Shown here piece after piece: positions 6,688-15,261 of a stretch of 18,431 nt of DNA (the stretch's first letter is position 1; each line of letters starts with the position of its first letter). The notes below the pieces were generated by a model that did no database searches, was not told the origin of the DNA, and saw only the letters and a list, made by a program, of their open reading frames with translations. This DNA is from an uncultured Clostridia bacterium (GTDB lineage Bacteria; Bacillota; Clostridia; Christensenellales; UBA1242), in contig CALWKL010000023.1 of assembly GCA_944381255.1 (NCBI GenBank), forward strand, positions 1-18,431. Reading direction: 5' to 3'. The translations under genes were made by a program, and so were the position numbers.

Positions 6688-6881
6688 GAGTATGCTTGAC
6701 TAATAAACGAGTTAAATGTACTGGAAAGGTCGACTGTAAAAATGAAATTTACTGTAATATTAGATTTAGTAAAGCAAGTGTTAATTTGTGCAAATCGTGT
6801 ACTATTGAGTTGTATGAAAAGTTAGCACATTGTTTGGTGCCTAAATCGGTAAAAAGTAAGTTTTTTCTAGAAAATAAGTAA
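6684..6881 (+). CDS. Cys-rich 65-aa protein, possible zinc-binding mini-protein
   Basis: It starts at GTG (6684), overlapping the previous stop as GTGA, with GGGAGG 6 nt upstream. A nearby ATG at 6680 in another frame ends at once. Cysteines at 4, 12, 18, 24, 36, 39 and 50 include a C-x2-C pair (36/39) and could bind one or two zinc ions. The protein is basic and has no signal peptide or membrane segment. Phage Mu Com shows that small zinc-finger proteins can regulate late mRNAs, but no sequence link to Com is claimed. The family is not recognised. Translational coupling with its neighbours supports it as a real gene. Confidence 0.6.
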   Translation: MRVCLTNKRVKCTGKVDCKNEIYCNIRFSKASVNLCKSCTIELYEKLAHCLVPKSVKSKFFLENK

Positions 6882-6896
6882 AAAAAGAGGTTTTTA

Positions 6897-8822
6897 ATGG
6901 AAAATAATCAAAAAATAACACAAAAAAGTAAAGCAACAAAGGAAAAAGAACTTGTAGCAGAAATTAAAAAAGATTTTGAAAGAAGGCAAGAGGAGCGTAA
7001 ACCTTTTGATGCTCAATGGCAACTGAATATGAATTTTGTTATGGGTAATCAATATTGTGGCATTGGACTTGATGATACACTAGATGATTTTGACAAGCAG
7101 TATTTTTGGCAAGAGCGAGAAGTATACAATCACTTGGCACCCTTGGTAGAGACTCGGCTTTCAAAATTAGCAAAGGTGCGACCTATTATGACGGTACTTC
7201 CTGCTTCGGGTGATGCTGATGATGTAAATAATGCTCATATTTGTAAGAATATTCTGCAAGCAGTAACTGCAAAATTGGAGTTAAGTGAGTTAATTTCACA
7301 AGCAACACGCTGGAGTGAAATATGTGGAACATCTTTTTACAAAGTTATTTGGAATGATTCCGCTGGTTCTGTAGTGGGGCTTACTTCGGTGGGTGAAAAA
7401 ATTTATGAAGGAGACGTAGATGTGGTAGTATGTTCTCCTTTTGAAATATATCCTGATAGCAATACGGCAGAATCTTTGTCAAGTTGCCAAAGCATAATTC
7501 ATGCTAGGGCTTATGATGTAAAAACTATTAAAAAACATTGGGGAATTGATGTAAAGGGCGAAGATATAGATACATATAATTTACAAAATTCTCAAGTGTT
7601 TGGTGGCTTGGGTTATGCTTCTAGGTCGGCAAAAGTATCTAAGACTATCAAGCACAATCACGCTATGGTAATTGAAAGATATGAGATGCCTAATACTGAT
7701 TATCCAAATGGTAGGCTGGTTATCATCGCTGGAGACAAATTGGTCTTTGATGGCGATTTACCATATTGTAACTTGCAAAATGGTGAAAGAGGATTTCCTT
7801 TTGTAAGACAAATTAGTACTGGTCAGCCTTCTTTGTTCTGGGGGACGAGCATTGTCGAGCGATGCATACCTATCCAAAGAGCATACAACGCAGTAAAAAA
7901 TCGTAAGCACGAATTTATGAATAGACTTTCCATGGGAGTCATAAGTGTAGAAGATGGCTCTATCGATGTAGATAATCTAGAAGAGGAAGGGTTAAGTCCT
8001 GGTAAAGTATTAATCTATCGACAAGGTTCTCGAGCACCACAAATATTATCTACCGCTAGCTTACCTGTTGACTTTAGAGATGAAGAAGACAAACTTATAA
8101 ATGAATTTTTGAATATTAGTGGAGTAAATGATTTATTTGGTTCTAATGCCCAATCACTATCTCAAATGAGTGGTGTCGCTTTGCAACTTTTAATTGAACA
8201 AGAAGATATGAGAGTATCTACAAGTGGTGAATATATAAAGTTTGCGATTAAAGAAATAGGTCGTCAAATTTTACGCATATACAAGCAATTTACTACTACA
8301 AAGCGCATTAATAAAATAGTAGGCGAGAATGGAAATAGTGAATTGTTCTATTGGGATAGTAGTGAAATCACTAGCGATGATGTAACTTTTGAAACTGAAA
8401 GCGAATTAGGTGAAACTGTAGCACAAAAGCGAAGTATGGTTTTTGACTTATACAATGCTGGACTCCTGCACGACGAAAATGGCAAGATGTCAAATGCAAT
8501 GCGAATTAAAGTAATGGAAATGTTGGGGCTGGGCATTTGGGAAAATGCTATGGATAATAATACTTTGCAGGTAGAACAAGCGAAGCGTGAGAATGTTGAA
8601 TTTGCTAATGGAGGTGAGTGTTCGGTAAAAGAAATACATGACCACGATTTACATATCAATTCTCATATAGCATTTATGTTGGGTGCTGATTTTGAAAAAA
8701 TGGTATCCAAAAATCCAAAAATTGAAGAAAAGTTACTTAATCATATTAGGGACCACAAAAGGTTCAAGCGCTTGGCTATGCAAGCAGATGGCATAAATAA
8801 TACTGAAGTAAAGAATTCATAA
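6897..8822 (+). CDS. Phage portal protein, P22-like type
   Basis: 641 aa, closer to the large P22 gp1 class (about 725 aa) than to HK97-type portals (about 400). A dodecameric portal forms the DNA channel at one capsid vertex and binds terminase and the connector. The N-terminus contains the recognisable opening 'KPFDAQWQLNMNFVMGNQY' (residues about 35-53). A helical region around 335-345 (NRKHEFMNRL) leads into beta segments with 'GLSPGKVLIYRQGS'. A long helical C-terminal part includes 'SQMSGVALQLLIEQ' and the final charged helix, where the barrel would be expected. The RBS is AGAGG before the ATG at 6897. Position between the terminase genes and the scaffold/capsid genes supports the call. 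Confidence 0.85.
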   Translation: MENNQKITQKSKATKEKELVAEIKKDFERRQEERKPFDAQWQLNMNFVMGNQYCGIGLDDTLDDFDKQYFWQEREVYNHLAPLVETRLSKLAKVRPIMTVLPASGDADDVNNAHICKNILQAVTAKLELSELISQATRWSEICGTSFYKVIWNDSAGSVVGLTSVGEKIYEGDVDVVVCSPFEIYPDSNTAESLSSCQSIIHARAYDVKTIKKHWGIDVKGEDIDTYNLQNSQVFGGLGYASRSAKVSKTIKHNHAMVIERYEMPNTDYPNGRLVIIAGDKLVFDGDLPYCNLQNGERGFPFVRQISTGQPSLFWGTSIVERCIPIQRAYNAVKNRKHEFMNRLSMGVISVEDGSIDVDNLEEEGLSPGKVLIYRQGSRAPQILSTASLPVDFRDEEDKLINEFLNISGVNDLFGSNAQSLSQMSGVALQLLIEQEDMRVSTSGEYIKFAIKEIGRQILRIYKQFTTTKRINKIVGENGNSELFYWDSSEITSDDVTFETESELGETVAQKRSMVFDLYNAGLLHDENGKMSNAMRIKVMEMLGLGIWENAMDNNTLQVEQAKRENVEFANGGECSVKEIHDHDLHINSHIAFMLGADFEKMVSKNPKIEEKLLNHIRDHKRFKRLAMQADGINNTEVKNS

Positions 8823-8861
8823 CAATTTTGATTAAAAAGCAAAAATACAATAGGAGTTTCT

Positions 8862-9770
8862 ATGAAAGTGGAGGAAAATATAAGTTCTCAAGGTGGAGAA
8901 AACATACAACAAGAAGCGGTGGACTTGGGTACTTTTAAATCAGTAAAGACTTTAAAAGAGGCTTATGATAATTTGAGAAAAACATTTACTCAGAATGCTA
9001 TGGAATTAGCAAAATTAAAAAAACAAAATAGCATAGATACTAAGATTGATGATACGAAAACTAATGAAATTAATAGTAACCCTAATGGAAATAGTGTAAA
9101 AACTGTAAAAATTCAAGAAAATAATGAAAATTTTCAAGATTTAGATGTGGAGAATATAAACTCAACCACAATTCAAGCGGAGAATACTGAGAACAATTCT
9201 CAAATATCTGAACAAAATACGAATAATACGCAAAATTTACTACAAAATTTAGAAAATAACGCTTTATTTGATAAAACTACAGAAAATATTATAGATAAAA
9301 ATAATGAGTCAGACAAGGTAGACTCTACCCCTGACACAACAATCACTGATGCGGATAAAGTAAAATCTCCCGCAGAAAGAAATTTTGAGAGTGCAGAGTG
9401 GCAGAATGAAGTACATAAGTTTTTCTTGGAAAATGAAGATGCTAGACAATATGCAAAAGAAATTGGCAATGAAATTATGCAAGACAAGGCGATACAGCAG
9501 AGTATTGACCCCTTGGCAAGGGCTTGGATTAGAATTTTAAAAAAGCAAAATGAAAGGAATAGAGTGAGTGATACAGATTTAGAAGAAATTGCTGTAAAAA
9601 ACGAAAATATTAAGCAGAAAGTAATATTGGAATATTTATCGCAATTACGAAAGAAAGGTACTCCACGATTAATTTCCAAGCCTTCAAGTGAATTGAATGC
9701 TTCATTATCTCCTCGAGCACTCAATATGGACGATGCTAAAGAACTGGCTCGTAAAATTATGATGAAATAG
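8862..9770 (+). CDS. Probable capsid scaffolding protein
   Basis: 302 aa with a TAGGAGT RBS. It lies between portal and capsid genes, the standard place for a scaffold, which shapes the procapsid and leaves or is cleaved before DNA filling. Residues about 15-45 form a helix ('TLKEAYDNLRKTFTQNAMELAKLKK'-like region). About 46-165 is low-complexity, rich in N, T, E and Q, and likely disordered. About 170-302 is helical and charged and ends in 'MDDAKELARKIMMK', comparable in style to the capsid-binding C-terminal helices of known scaffolds. There is no visible protease motif. The assignment rests on position, composition and helical ends rather than a sequence signature. Confidence 0.7.
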   Translation: MKVEENISSQGGENIQQEAVDLGTFKSVKTLKEAYDNLRKTFTQNAMELAKLKKQNSIDTKIDDTKTNEINSNPNGNSVKTVKIQENNENFQDLDVENINSTTIQAENTENNSQISEQNTNNTQNLLQNLENNALFDKTTENIIDKNNESDKVDSTPDTTITDADKVKSPAERNFESAEWQNEVHKFFLENEDARQYAKEIGNEIMQDKAIQQSIDPLARAWIRILKKQNERNRVSDTDLEEIAVKNENIKQKVILEYLSQLRKKGTPRLISKPSSELNASLSPRALNMDDAKELARKIMMK

Positions 9771-9782
9771 GAGATAATTTTT

Positions 9783-10958
9783 ATGATTAGTTTGACTACT
9801 GCTCAAAATGCCTTGAAAAATGTATATCTCGAGGTAATGAGCAATGAATTGAATACACAGACTGACCCAATTTTTGCAATGATAAAGCAAAGTACGACAG
9901 ATGTGTATGGTAGAAACATTATCAAGTTGGTACCGTACGGCATCAATGGTGGTGTCGGCTCTGGTACAGAAGATGGTGCTTTGCCTCAAAGTAGAGAAAG
10001 TCATTATGTAAATTTTTCTACTGATTTAAAAAACCTCTTTGGTACTATTGAAATTACCGATAAGGCTATACGAGCTTCTGCAAGTGACGAAGGTGCTTTC
10101 GTAAATCTATTATCAGCAGAAATGGAAGGCTTACTGGAATCTAGTAAATTTAATCTAGCTCGTATGTTTTATGGTGATGGTACAGGTGAATTAAGTAAAA
10201 TTAAGTCAATTAATACTGCTGACAAAGTAATTACTGTAGCAAATACTGCTCCGTTTGTCGAAGGAATGTTGCTTGATTTTTATAAGGACGGTGTAATTGA
10301 TGCCGACATGAAGGGTGTTTTGGTTGTCGCAGTAAATAGAAATATGAGCACAATAATGCTAGACAAGATATCTTCAACCTTTACAAATGCTAACGTAACT
10401 AGCTATAAGTGCTATGTGCAAGGCAGTAAGGACAAGGAATTGACTGGCCTTGGAGCTCTTTTTGGTGATAGTGAAACACTTTATGGATTAAATAGAGAAA
10501 ATTATAGTGGATTAATGCCAATTATCAAATCTCAGGCTGCAGGTTCTACTTTGAGTGAAACTTTTATACAAGAGTGCCTAGATATGATTGATATGGTGTC
10601 AGGCTATCAACCTCAAGTTATGGTGGCTTCTGGAGATGCATACTATGCTCTTATTGATTTGATTTTGTCATATTCAAAAAACCTTGATTCTACTAATTTA
10701 AAATGTGGTGTAATTAGTGTTGCGTTTAATGGTGTGCCATTGACTAGAAACAAATTTGTAGATTCTAAAACTATATTAGCTCTAAATACCGACCTATTTA
10801 CATTGCATCAGTTGTGTGATTGGGAGTGGCTAGCATATAGTGATGGCTCAATTTTGCGACAAAAGGAAGGATATCCTACTTTTTCAGCGACTTTGGTAAA
10901 ATATGCAGATTTAATATGTAATCGCCCTAATGCTCAGGGTAAGATTACTATTCTATAA
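9783..10958 (+). CDS. Major capsid protein, copy 1
   Basis: 391 aa with AGGAGA before the ATG. The N-terminus 'MISLTTAQNALKNVYLEV', the central 'NGGVGSGTEDGALP', 'EITDKAIRAS' and 'ESSKFNLARMFYGDG', and the C-terminal 'LHQLCDWEWL...LRQKEGYPTFSATLVKYADL' are typical, as I recall them, of a capsid family in Bacillota podovirus-like prophages with the HK97 fold. Its order (scaffold before, connector after) fits. The E-loop and axial-domain equivalents appear complete, so it should form capsomers. It is followed 16 nt later by a full paralogue. The RBS of this copy is a standard AGGAG type. Confidence 0.85.
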   Translation: MISLTTAQNALKNVYLEVMSNELNTQTDPIFAMIKQSTTDVYGRNIIKLVPYGINGGVGSGTEDGALPQSRESHYVNFSTDLKNLFGTIEITDKAIRASASDEGAFVNLLSAEMEGLLESSKFNLARMFYGDGTGELSKIKSINTADKVITVANTAPFVEGMLLDFYKDGVIDADMKGVLVVAVNRNMSTIMLDKISSTFTNANVTSYKCYVQGSKDKELTGLGALFGDSETLYGLNRENYSGLMPIIKSQAAGSTLSETFIQECLDMIDMVSGYQPQVMVASGDAYYALIDLILSYSKNLDSTNLKCGVISVAFNGVPLTRNKFVDSKTILALNTDLFTLHQLCDWEWLAYSDGSILRQKEGYPTFSATLVKYADLICNRPNAQGKITIL

Positions 10959-10974
10959 AAGGGGGTAATTCTAA

Positions 10975-12147
10975 ATGATTTCTTTAACAACAGCGGACAA
11001 TGCTTTAAAAAATGTGTATTTGGAGGTTATAAATAACCAATTAAATAATGACCTCGATCCTTTCTATTCAAAAATTACCAAGACAAGTAATGATGTGGTG
11101 GGTAATACAATAAAACGAATGATTACTGTAGGAATGAATGGTGGTATTGGTGCAGGCTCAGAAGATGGCTCTTTGCCAACAGCGAAAGAAAATAATTATA
11201 TTCAACTTACTGCCACTCTAAAAAACTTGTATGCACAGTTAGAAATAACTGATAAGGCTGTGCGTACTAGCCAAAATGATACTGGAGCCTTTTTGAATCT
11301 TCTTAATACTGAGATGGATAATTTAATTGAATCAAGTAAATATAACTTAAGATCAATGCTTTATGGTGATGGCAATAATTTTGTGGGTTCGTCTACAAGT
11401 TGGACAAAGGGAAGCTCTGTATATTTTGTAGGAGATGCCAGGCCTTTTGTTGTGGGAATGCGTGTAGATGGGTATATGGACTTTGAGATACAACAATATT
11501 TAACAAATGTAGAAGTTTTAGATGTAGATTATGATAATAATAAGATTATACTGCAGAGTTCTGCTGCCGCACAGATTGATTATAGCGAAGATGTTGATAT
11601 AAGCTTTATGTCAAATAACAATCCTAATCCAATTACAGGTCTTACTAGCATTATGACGAATGATTTAAAAATCTACGGGTTGGTTCGCGCAGAATATCCG
11701 TTTATGATTCCAAATGCATCAAATATTATTAAATCATCACTAAATTTTATAAAAATTTTACAAATATTAGATGATTTGAAGATAAATTTTAACTCAAATA
11801 TTGATTTAATAGTTAGTGGATATGAGTTTAGAAGAATTATTCAAAGTTTGTTAAAAGACAATGCAATCAACTGCGATTTGGTAAACCTTGAGGGAGGAAT
11901 GCGCGCTATAAGTTTGAATGGTGTGCCAATTGCCGCTACAAAATTTGTTATGCCTCCTAGGGCTTTTGTGTTGGATTCTAGTGTATTTACTATGCACCAA
12001 CTTTGTGATTGGACTTGGATGACTAATGACAAGGGGCAAGTTTTGCGTCAAAAACAGGGCTATGCTGCGCATACAGCTACTTTGGTAAAATATTGTGAAT
12101 TGGTATGTTCTCGAATTTGCAACAATAGCTATATAACATTAGTTTGA
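10975..12147 (+). CDS. Major capsid protein, copy 2 (tandem paralogue)
   Basis: 390 aa with AAGGGGG before the ATG. It aligns along its whole length with copy 1. A hand alignment of the first 131 residues gives about 55% identity, including 'MISLTTA-NALKNVYLEV', 'EITDKA', 'ESSK-NL' and 'YGDG'. The end keeps 'MHQLCDWTWM...LRQKQGY...ATLVKY'. The middle (about 135-330), which in this fold would form surface-exposed regions, is much more divergent. Both copies are complete and free of stops, so this looks like maintained subfunctionalisation rather than decay. Possible roles are a mixed lattice, pentons, an alternative head size or a minor capsid protein. No DNA-level repeat long enough for recent duplication is seen. 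Confidence 0.85.
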   Translation: MISLTTADNALKNVYLEVINNQLNNDLDPFYSKITKTSNDVVGNTIKRMITVGMNGGIGAGSEDGSLPTAKENNYIQLTATLKNLYAQLEITDKAVRTSQNDTGAFLNLLNTEMDNLIESSKYNLRSMLYGDGNNFVGSSTSWTKGSSVYFVGDARPFVVGMRVDGYMDFEIQQYLTNVEVLDVDYDNNKIILQSSAAAQIDYSEDVDISFMSNNNPNPITGLTSIMTNDLKIYGLVRAEYPFMIPNASNIIKSSLNFIKILQILDDLKINFNSNIDLIVSGYEFRRIIQSLLKDNAINCDLVNLEGGMRAISLNGVPIAATKFVMPPRAFVLDSSVFTMHQLCDWTWMTNDKGQVLRQKQGYAAHTATLVKYCELVCSRICNNSYITLV

Positions 12148-12175
12148 TGATTAACTATAATCAAAGGAAGATTTT

Positions 12176-12556
12176 ATGGCATTAATTAATATAAAAAACG
12201 ATGTTTTTGATATATGTGACCGTATTAGAGAAATAGATTCTGGATATTTCATTGTTTATAATACTAGTGCGCACAGATTCGAAATACACAATAAAAATCA
12301 ATTTGGCAATACATTTTGTATTACAGTTGAACAAGGTTTAGATAGTCGAGTGATAAGCAAACTTAGAAAATCTAGAATTGAAAATATTGACAAAATTATT
12401 CATGAAATAGATGAGAATAATGCAAAATTAGAAGCCGAAAGCCGTAGAAAAGTCCATGATGAAACATCTTTTAAATTAAAAGAAATGGTTGATTATGCTA
12501 AAAAACGAGAAGCTGATTGTGATTTTGCAGATAGTTATCAAACTACTTGGTGCTAA
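12176..12556 (+). CDS. Conserved head-cluster protein of unknown function
   Basis: 126 aa with AAAGGAAG before the ATG. The N-terminal half, 'FDICDRIREIDSGYFIVYNTSAHRFEIHNKNQ', is a compact alpha/beta segment that I recall next to capsid genes in Bacillota phage structural clusters. The C-terminal half (about 65-115) is a charged helix rich in K, E and R, probably coiled-coil. No catalytic motif, signal peptide or membrane segment is present. Its place between the second capsid protein and the connector suggests a head-completion, decoration or assembly role, but function is not known. Confidence 0.6.
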   Translation: MALINIKNDVFDICDRIREIDSGYFIVYNTSAHRFEIHNKNQFGNTFCITVEQGLDSRVISKLRKSRIENIDKIIHEIDENNAKLEAESRRKVHDETSFKLKEMVDYAKKREADCDFADSYQTTWC

Positions 12557-12568
12557 AAGGAGGATATA

Positions 12569-13141
12569 ATGACAGTTTTAGAGGTGCTAAAATTTGCATG
12601 CAAATATCTAGGCGAGAATGAACTTTTGTCCACTACGACATTAGGCGGAGATATGGAACCTTCGTTACAACAAATTGATAAAATTAATACTCTTATTGAT
12701 TGTGTCAATGATACTGTAGAAACTTTAGCTATTATGTATTTCCCATTAAAATATGAGGAAGTGTTGAGTAGTTCTAACAACATATATTCGTTCGATAATT
12801 TCACTAAGCCTGTAGTTGAAATACTAAAAGTTTTGGATAATCATCTAAAATACGAAGTTGATTATGCTATGTTTGCTGATCACTTTGAGGCAAAATCTGG
12901 AGATTTGCGTGTAATTTATACATATTTACCAAGCAATGCTAGCGATGTAAATGATACTCTCGAAGTAGTAGAGAATAAGGTAACTCCTAGGATGGTGGCG
13001 CTAGGCGTTGTTAGTAGATACTTTTTGATTGTTGGTATGTATCAAGATTCTAGCAGTTGGCAAGAAATGTTTGAACGTGTGGTATTAGTAGCGCAAAGGC
13101 GAAAGGATAATGTTGTTATAAAAAAGAGAAGGTGGCTATGA
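12569..13141 (+). CDS. Head-tail connector (adaptor) protein, P22 gp4-like position
   Basis: 190 aa with an excellent AAGGAGG RBS. In P22-like phages a ring of adaptor subunits below the portal closes the filled head. The sequence has a helical N-terminal bundle ('VLEVLKFACKYLGENELL', 'LIDCVNDTVETLAIMYFPL'), a beta-rich middle ('DLRVIYTYLPSNASD') and a helical end ('MFERVVLVAQRRKDNVVI') finishing KKRRWL. This build and the terminal RRW recall connector-like proteins in Bacillota podovirus prophages. The functional label rests on that resemblance and on position before the gp10-like hub. The stop overlaps the next start as ATGA, indicating translational coupling. Confidence 0.65.
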   Translation: MTVLEVLKFACKYLGENELLSTTTLGGDMEPSLQQIDKINTLIDCVNDTVETLAIMYFPLKYEEVLSSSNNIYSFDNFTKPVVEILKVLDNHLKYEVDYAMFADHFEAKSGDLRVIYTYLPSNASDVNDTLEVVENKVTPRMVALGVVSRYFLIVGMYQDSSSWQEMFERVVLVAQRRKDNVVIKKRRWL

Positions 13142-14631
13142 TGTTTTATGACCAAAAGCTACCTTTTAACACAAAATCAAATCTAAAAGTTCAATTATCT
13201 GATTTCTCTAATGGTATTAATACACGTATTACGCAAAATCTTCTACCGCTAAATTATGCAGTAAATTGCTACAATTTTGATTTCAATAGGCGAAGTTTGT
13301 CTACCGGTATTGGAATTAAGGAAATGGCTATACCTTATAGCGATACAGGTTCAAAATTTTTAGAGACTCCGGAAAGTGTAGATTCAATATTAAGATTTTG
13401 GCAGTATACTCGATATGACCCCACGACAGATAATTACATACCATTACTGATGTTGTATTGCAATGATGAGGTATTATATTTTGTTAGATTGGAGACAAGT
13501 TTGACTAATTTTAATGCAATCGGCGTAACCTTTAATGAAATTCCTTCTGGATTTAATTATAGAATTGATGAAGGTGATTGCTTTTTTGCTTGTAGTAAAA
13601 ATAAAATTGTAAAGTATACAGGCAATAGTCTGCCTACTACATATACCGAAAATGTGCCTAGCATTACTTCAGTTGCTTTGCATGCTGGTAGATTATTCGC
13701 TACCGCTGACGGAGACCAAAATGTACTTTGGTTTAGTGATGATTTAAATCCTACGAATTGGAATATAAGCGCTTTTGAAGGTGGTTATATAGAACTCACA
13801 GGCGAGCGAGGTACTTGCAAAAAGGTTTTGGAAGCTAATAATTATTTGTATGTAATACGAGAATATGGCATAAGTAGAATCTCAGGGTGGGGACTTCAAG
13901 AAGATTTTGTGGTAAAAAATTTATATTTAACTACAGGGAAATTGTATTATGAGACAGCTGTGCTATGCGGTAGTGTAATTATAATGTTATGCTCTGATGG
14001 TGTTTATTGTTTTGATGGTAGCAGTATGAATAAGCTAAATTTGGGCTTTGAGGATATGTTACAAAATGTGGACAATCAATATGCTGTTGGAGCCTATTTA
14101 GATGGTAAATATTACCTTGCATGTCATCTAAATTATGGAGATAATGAAAATGTTGGTTGCGAGAGTGAAAACTTCAAAAATAATACAATAATCGAAATAG
14201 ATATTAATACTTGGGAAATAAACATTGCACGAGGTATTGATGTAAAGTATATGGCTGGAATTCGTACTGAACAATTTAGCAAACTTGGTATTTTACTAAA
14301 TAGTGGTGGAGATACAGGAAAGTTATATGAATTAACTCATGACGGAAGTTTGTTTGATGGGGCAAGTCATAAATTTTGGCAATCACCTTCTACCGATATG
14401 GGATATACAAATTACAAAAAAGTTATAAAGTATATAACATTATTTTCTATATCTAATATTACAATTTATATATTTGCAGATTCCAAAAAGTATGAATTTA
14501 CTGTGATTGGAAGCAGTAAACCAGTCCGTGTTCCTATAAACATTATATGTGATAAGTTCAGTGTGGCGTTTAGTTGTGATGAAAAAAATTGTGAAATTTC
14601 TGACCCTATAATACAAGTTTCCTTGGTTTAG
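13138..14631 (+). CDS. Tail hub/stabiliser with beta-propeller, P22 gp10-like
   Basis: 497 aa. The start chosen is the ATG at 13138, which forms ATGA with the previous stop and has AGAAGG about 5 nt upstream; a GTG at 13132 would lack proper spacing. The N-terminus 'LSDFSNGINTRITQNLLPLNYAVNCYNFDF' is a recognisable phage hub opening. The middle shows propeller-type strands, including 'SVALHAGRLFATADGDQNVLWFSD', 'YLYVIREYGISRISG' and 'VIIMLCSDGVYCFDG'. The C-terminal part is beta-rich. P22 gp10 binds below the gp4 ring and carries the tail needle. It may close the particle here, since no tail-spike gene follows. No enzyme motif is visible. Confidence 0.7.
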   Translation: MMFYDQKLPFNTKSNLKVQLSDFSNGINTRITQNLLPLNYAVNCYNFDFNRRSLSTGIGIKEMAIPYSDTGSKFLETPESVDSILRFWQYTRYDPTTDNYIPLLMLYCNDEVLYFVRLETSLTNFNAIGVTFNEIPSGFNYRIDEGDCFFACSKNKIVKYTGNSLPTTYTENVPSITSVALHAGRLFATADGDQNVLWFSDDLNPTNWNISAFEGGYIELTGERGTCKKVLEANNYLYVIREYGISRISGWGLQEDFVVKNLYLTTGKLYYETAVLCGSVIIMLCSDGVYCFDGSSMNKLNLGFEDMLQNVDNQYAVGAYLDGKYYLACHLNYGDNENVGCESENFKNNTIIEIDINTWEINIARGIDVKYMAGIRTEQFSKLGILLNSGGDTGKLYELTHDGSLFDGASHKFWQSPSTDMGYTNYKKVIKYITLFSISNITIYIFADSKKYEFTVIGSSKPVRVPINIICDKFSVAFSCDEKNCEISDPIIQVSLV

Positions 14632-14640
14632 GTGGTTGTT

Positions 14641-15078
14641 ATGAAAAATATTGAATATAATCTTTTTGATTTGGAAGATAGAATCGAAGCTTTAGAAAGG
14701 AAGCAGTATAATTTACAACAGTCAATACAAACTAGTCCGTTTTTCGGTTATAAGGAATACAAGTTAGATATAAATTTTGACTTTAGTCAAGGTAATAAAT
14801 TAGTTTTAGGTAATCTTCAAGTTTTATCTGGTACTGTAAATATCTTGATGTTTCTAGAAGTAAATTCTAATATGGTTCTAGATGTTTTACTTTGCCTAGA
14901 TGATGAAGAAATTGCGTGTTCCCAAATTTATTCATCTACTAAATATTGCTCAACTTTTTTAAGTGCTAGTGTAGACAAGAGTGGTATGTTGTCTATTAAT
15001 ATTGGGCAGTTAGACGCTTTGGGTGGTATTAAAAATATAACGCTAAATGTACGAGGGAACGCTAGTTTTGCTATCTAA
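14641..15078 (+). CDS. Short coiled-coil plus beta-domain structural protein
   Basis: 145 aa. The start is the ATG at 14641, 5 nt after AGGTGG; an in-frame GTG at 14632 lies inside the RBS and is unlikely. Residues about 5-28 ('NLFDLEDRIEALERKQYNLQQ') form a heptad-like helix suited to trimerisation. The remainder is predicted beta-rich, with alternating hydrophobic strands and no long helix ('LSGTVNILMFLEV', 'ISMLSINIGQL'-like strands). A stalk-plus-jelly-roll plan resembles small tail appendages or needle tips, so it could be the particle's tip. The family is not recognised, and no receptor-binding evidence exists. Confidence 0.55.
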   Translation: MKNIEYNLFDLEDRIEALERKQYNLQQSIQTSPFFGYKEYKLDINFDFSQGNKLVLGNLQVLSGTVNILMFLEVNSNMVLDVLLCLDDEEIACSQIYSSTKYCSTFLSASVDKSGMLSINIGQLDALGGIKNITLNVRGNASFAI

Positions 15079-15082
15079 ATAA

Positions 15083-15114
15083 TACTATGCAATGCATAAT
15101 ACATAAGCATAGTA
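15083..15114 (+). repeat. Intergenic stem-loop
   Basis: TACTATGC (15083-15090) and GCATAGTA (15107-15114) form a perfect 8-bp stem with a 16-nt loop. There is no T-run, so it is not a classic terminator. It could be an mRNA processing or stability element between the appendage-like gene and the genes that follow. Confidence 0.4.
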
Positions 15115-15135
15115 CTATAAATTCAAGGTAATATT

Positions 15136-15261
15136 ATGGTAAAAAAGCAATATTCAAAAAAGGCTGGGAAAGTAATTATTCGTCAGTCGCTATACAAATT
15201 TTATTTAAAATATGGAGGTGGTAGTTATGTCAACGGAAATAAAAGAAGAACAAACTGTTGA
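15136..15261 (+). CDS. Possible 41-aa basic protein
   Basis: ATG at 15136 with AAGG 7 nt upstream; stop TGA at 15259-15261. The product begins MVKKQYSKKAGKVIIRQSLY, is strongly basic and contains a central 'YKFYLKYGGGSYV'. Its last 35 nt overlap the start of the coiled-coil gene in another frame, and it also contains that gene's RBS, so translation through it could affect the downstream start. The alternative is that it is only the leader of the next gene. The RBS is weaker than those of its neighbours. Confidence 0.35.
   Translation: MVKKQYSKKAGKVIIRQSLYKFYLKYGGGSYVNGNKRRTNC

Noticed and set aside
9200..10004. Long minus-strand ORFs antisense to scaffold and capsid genes
   Set aside because: They have no credible RBS and are mirrored from biased codon use in low-complexity or conserved + strand genes; the + strand proteins match known families.
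13132..13140. Upstream GTG start for the hub gene (and similar GTG or ATG starts at 6382, 14632 and 15212)
   Set aside because: In each case the upstream start lies in or too near the Shine-Dalgarno sequence, while the downstream ATG has proper spacing; two of the four form ATGA overlaps with the previous stop.
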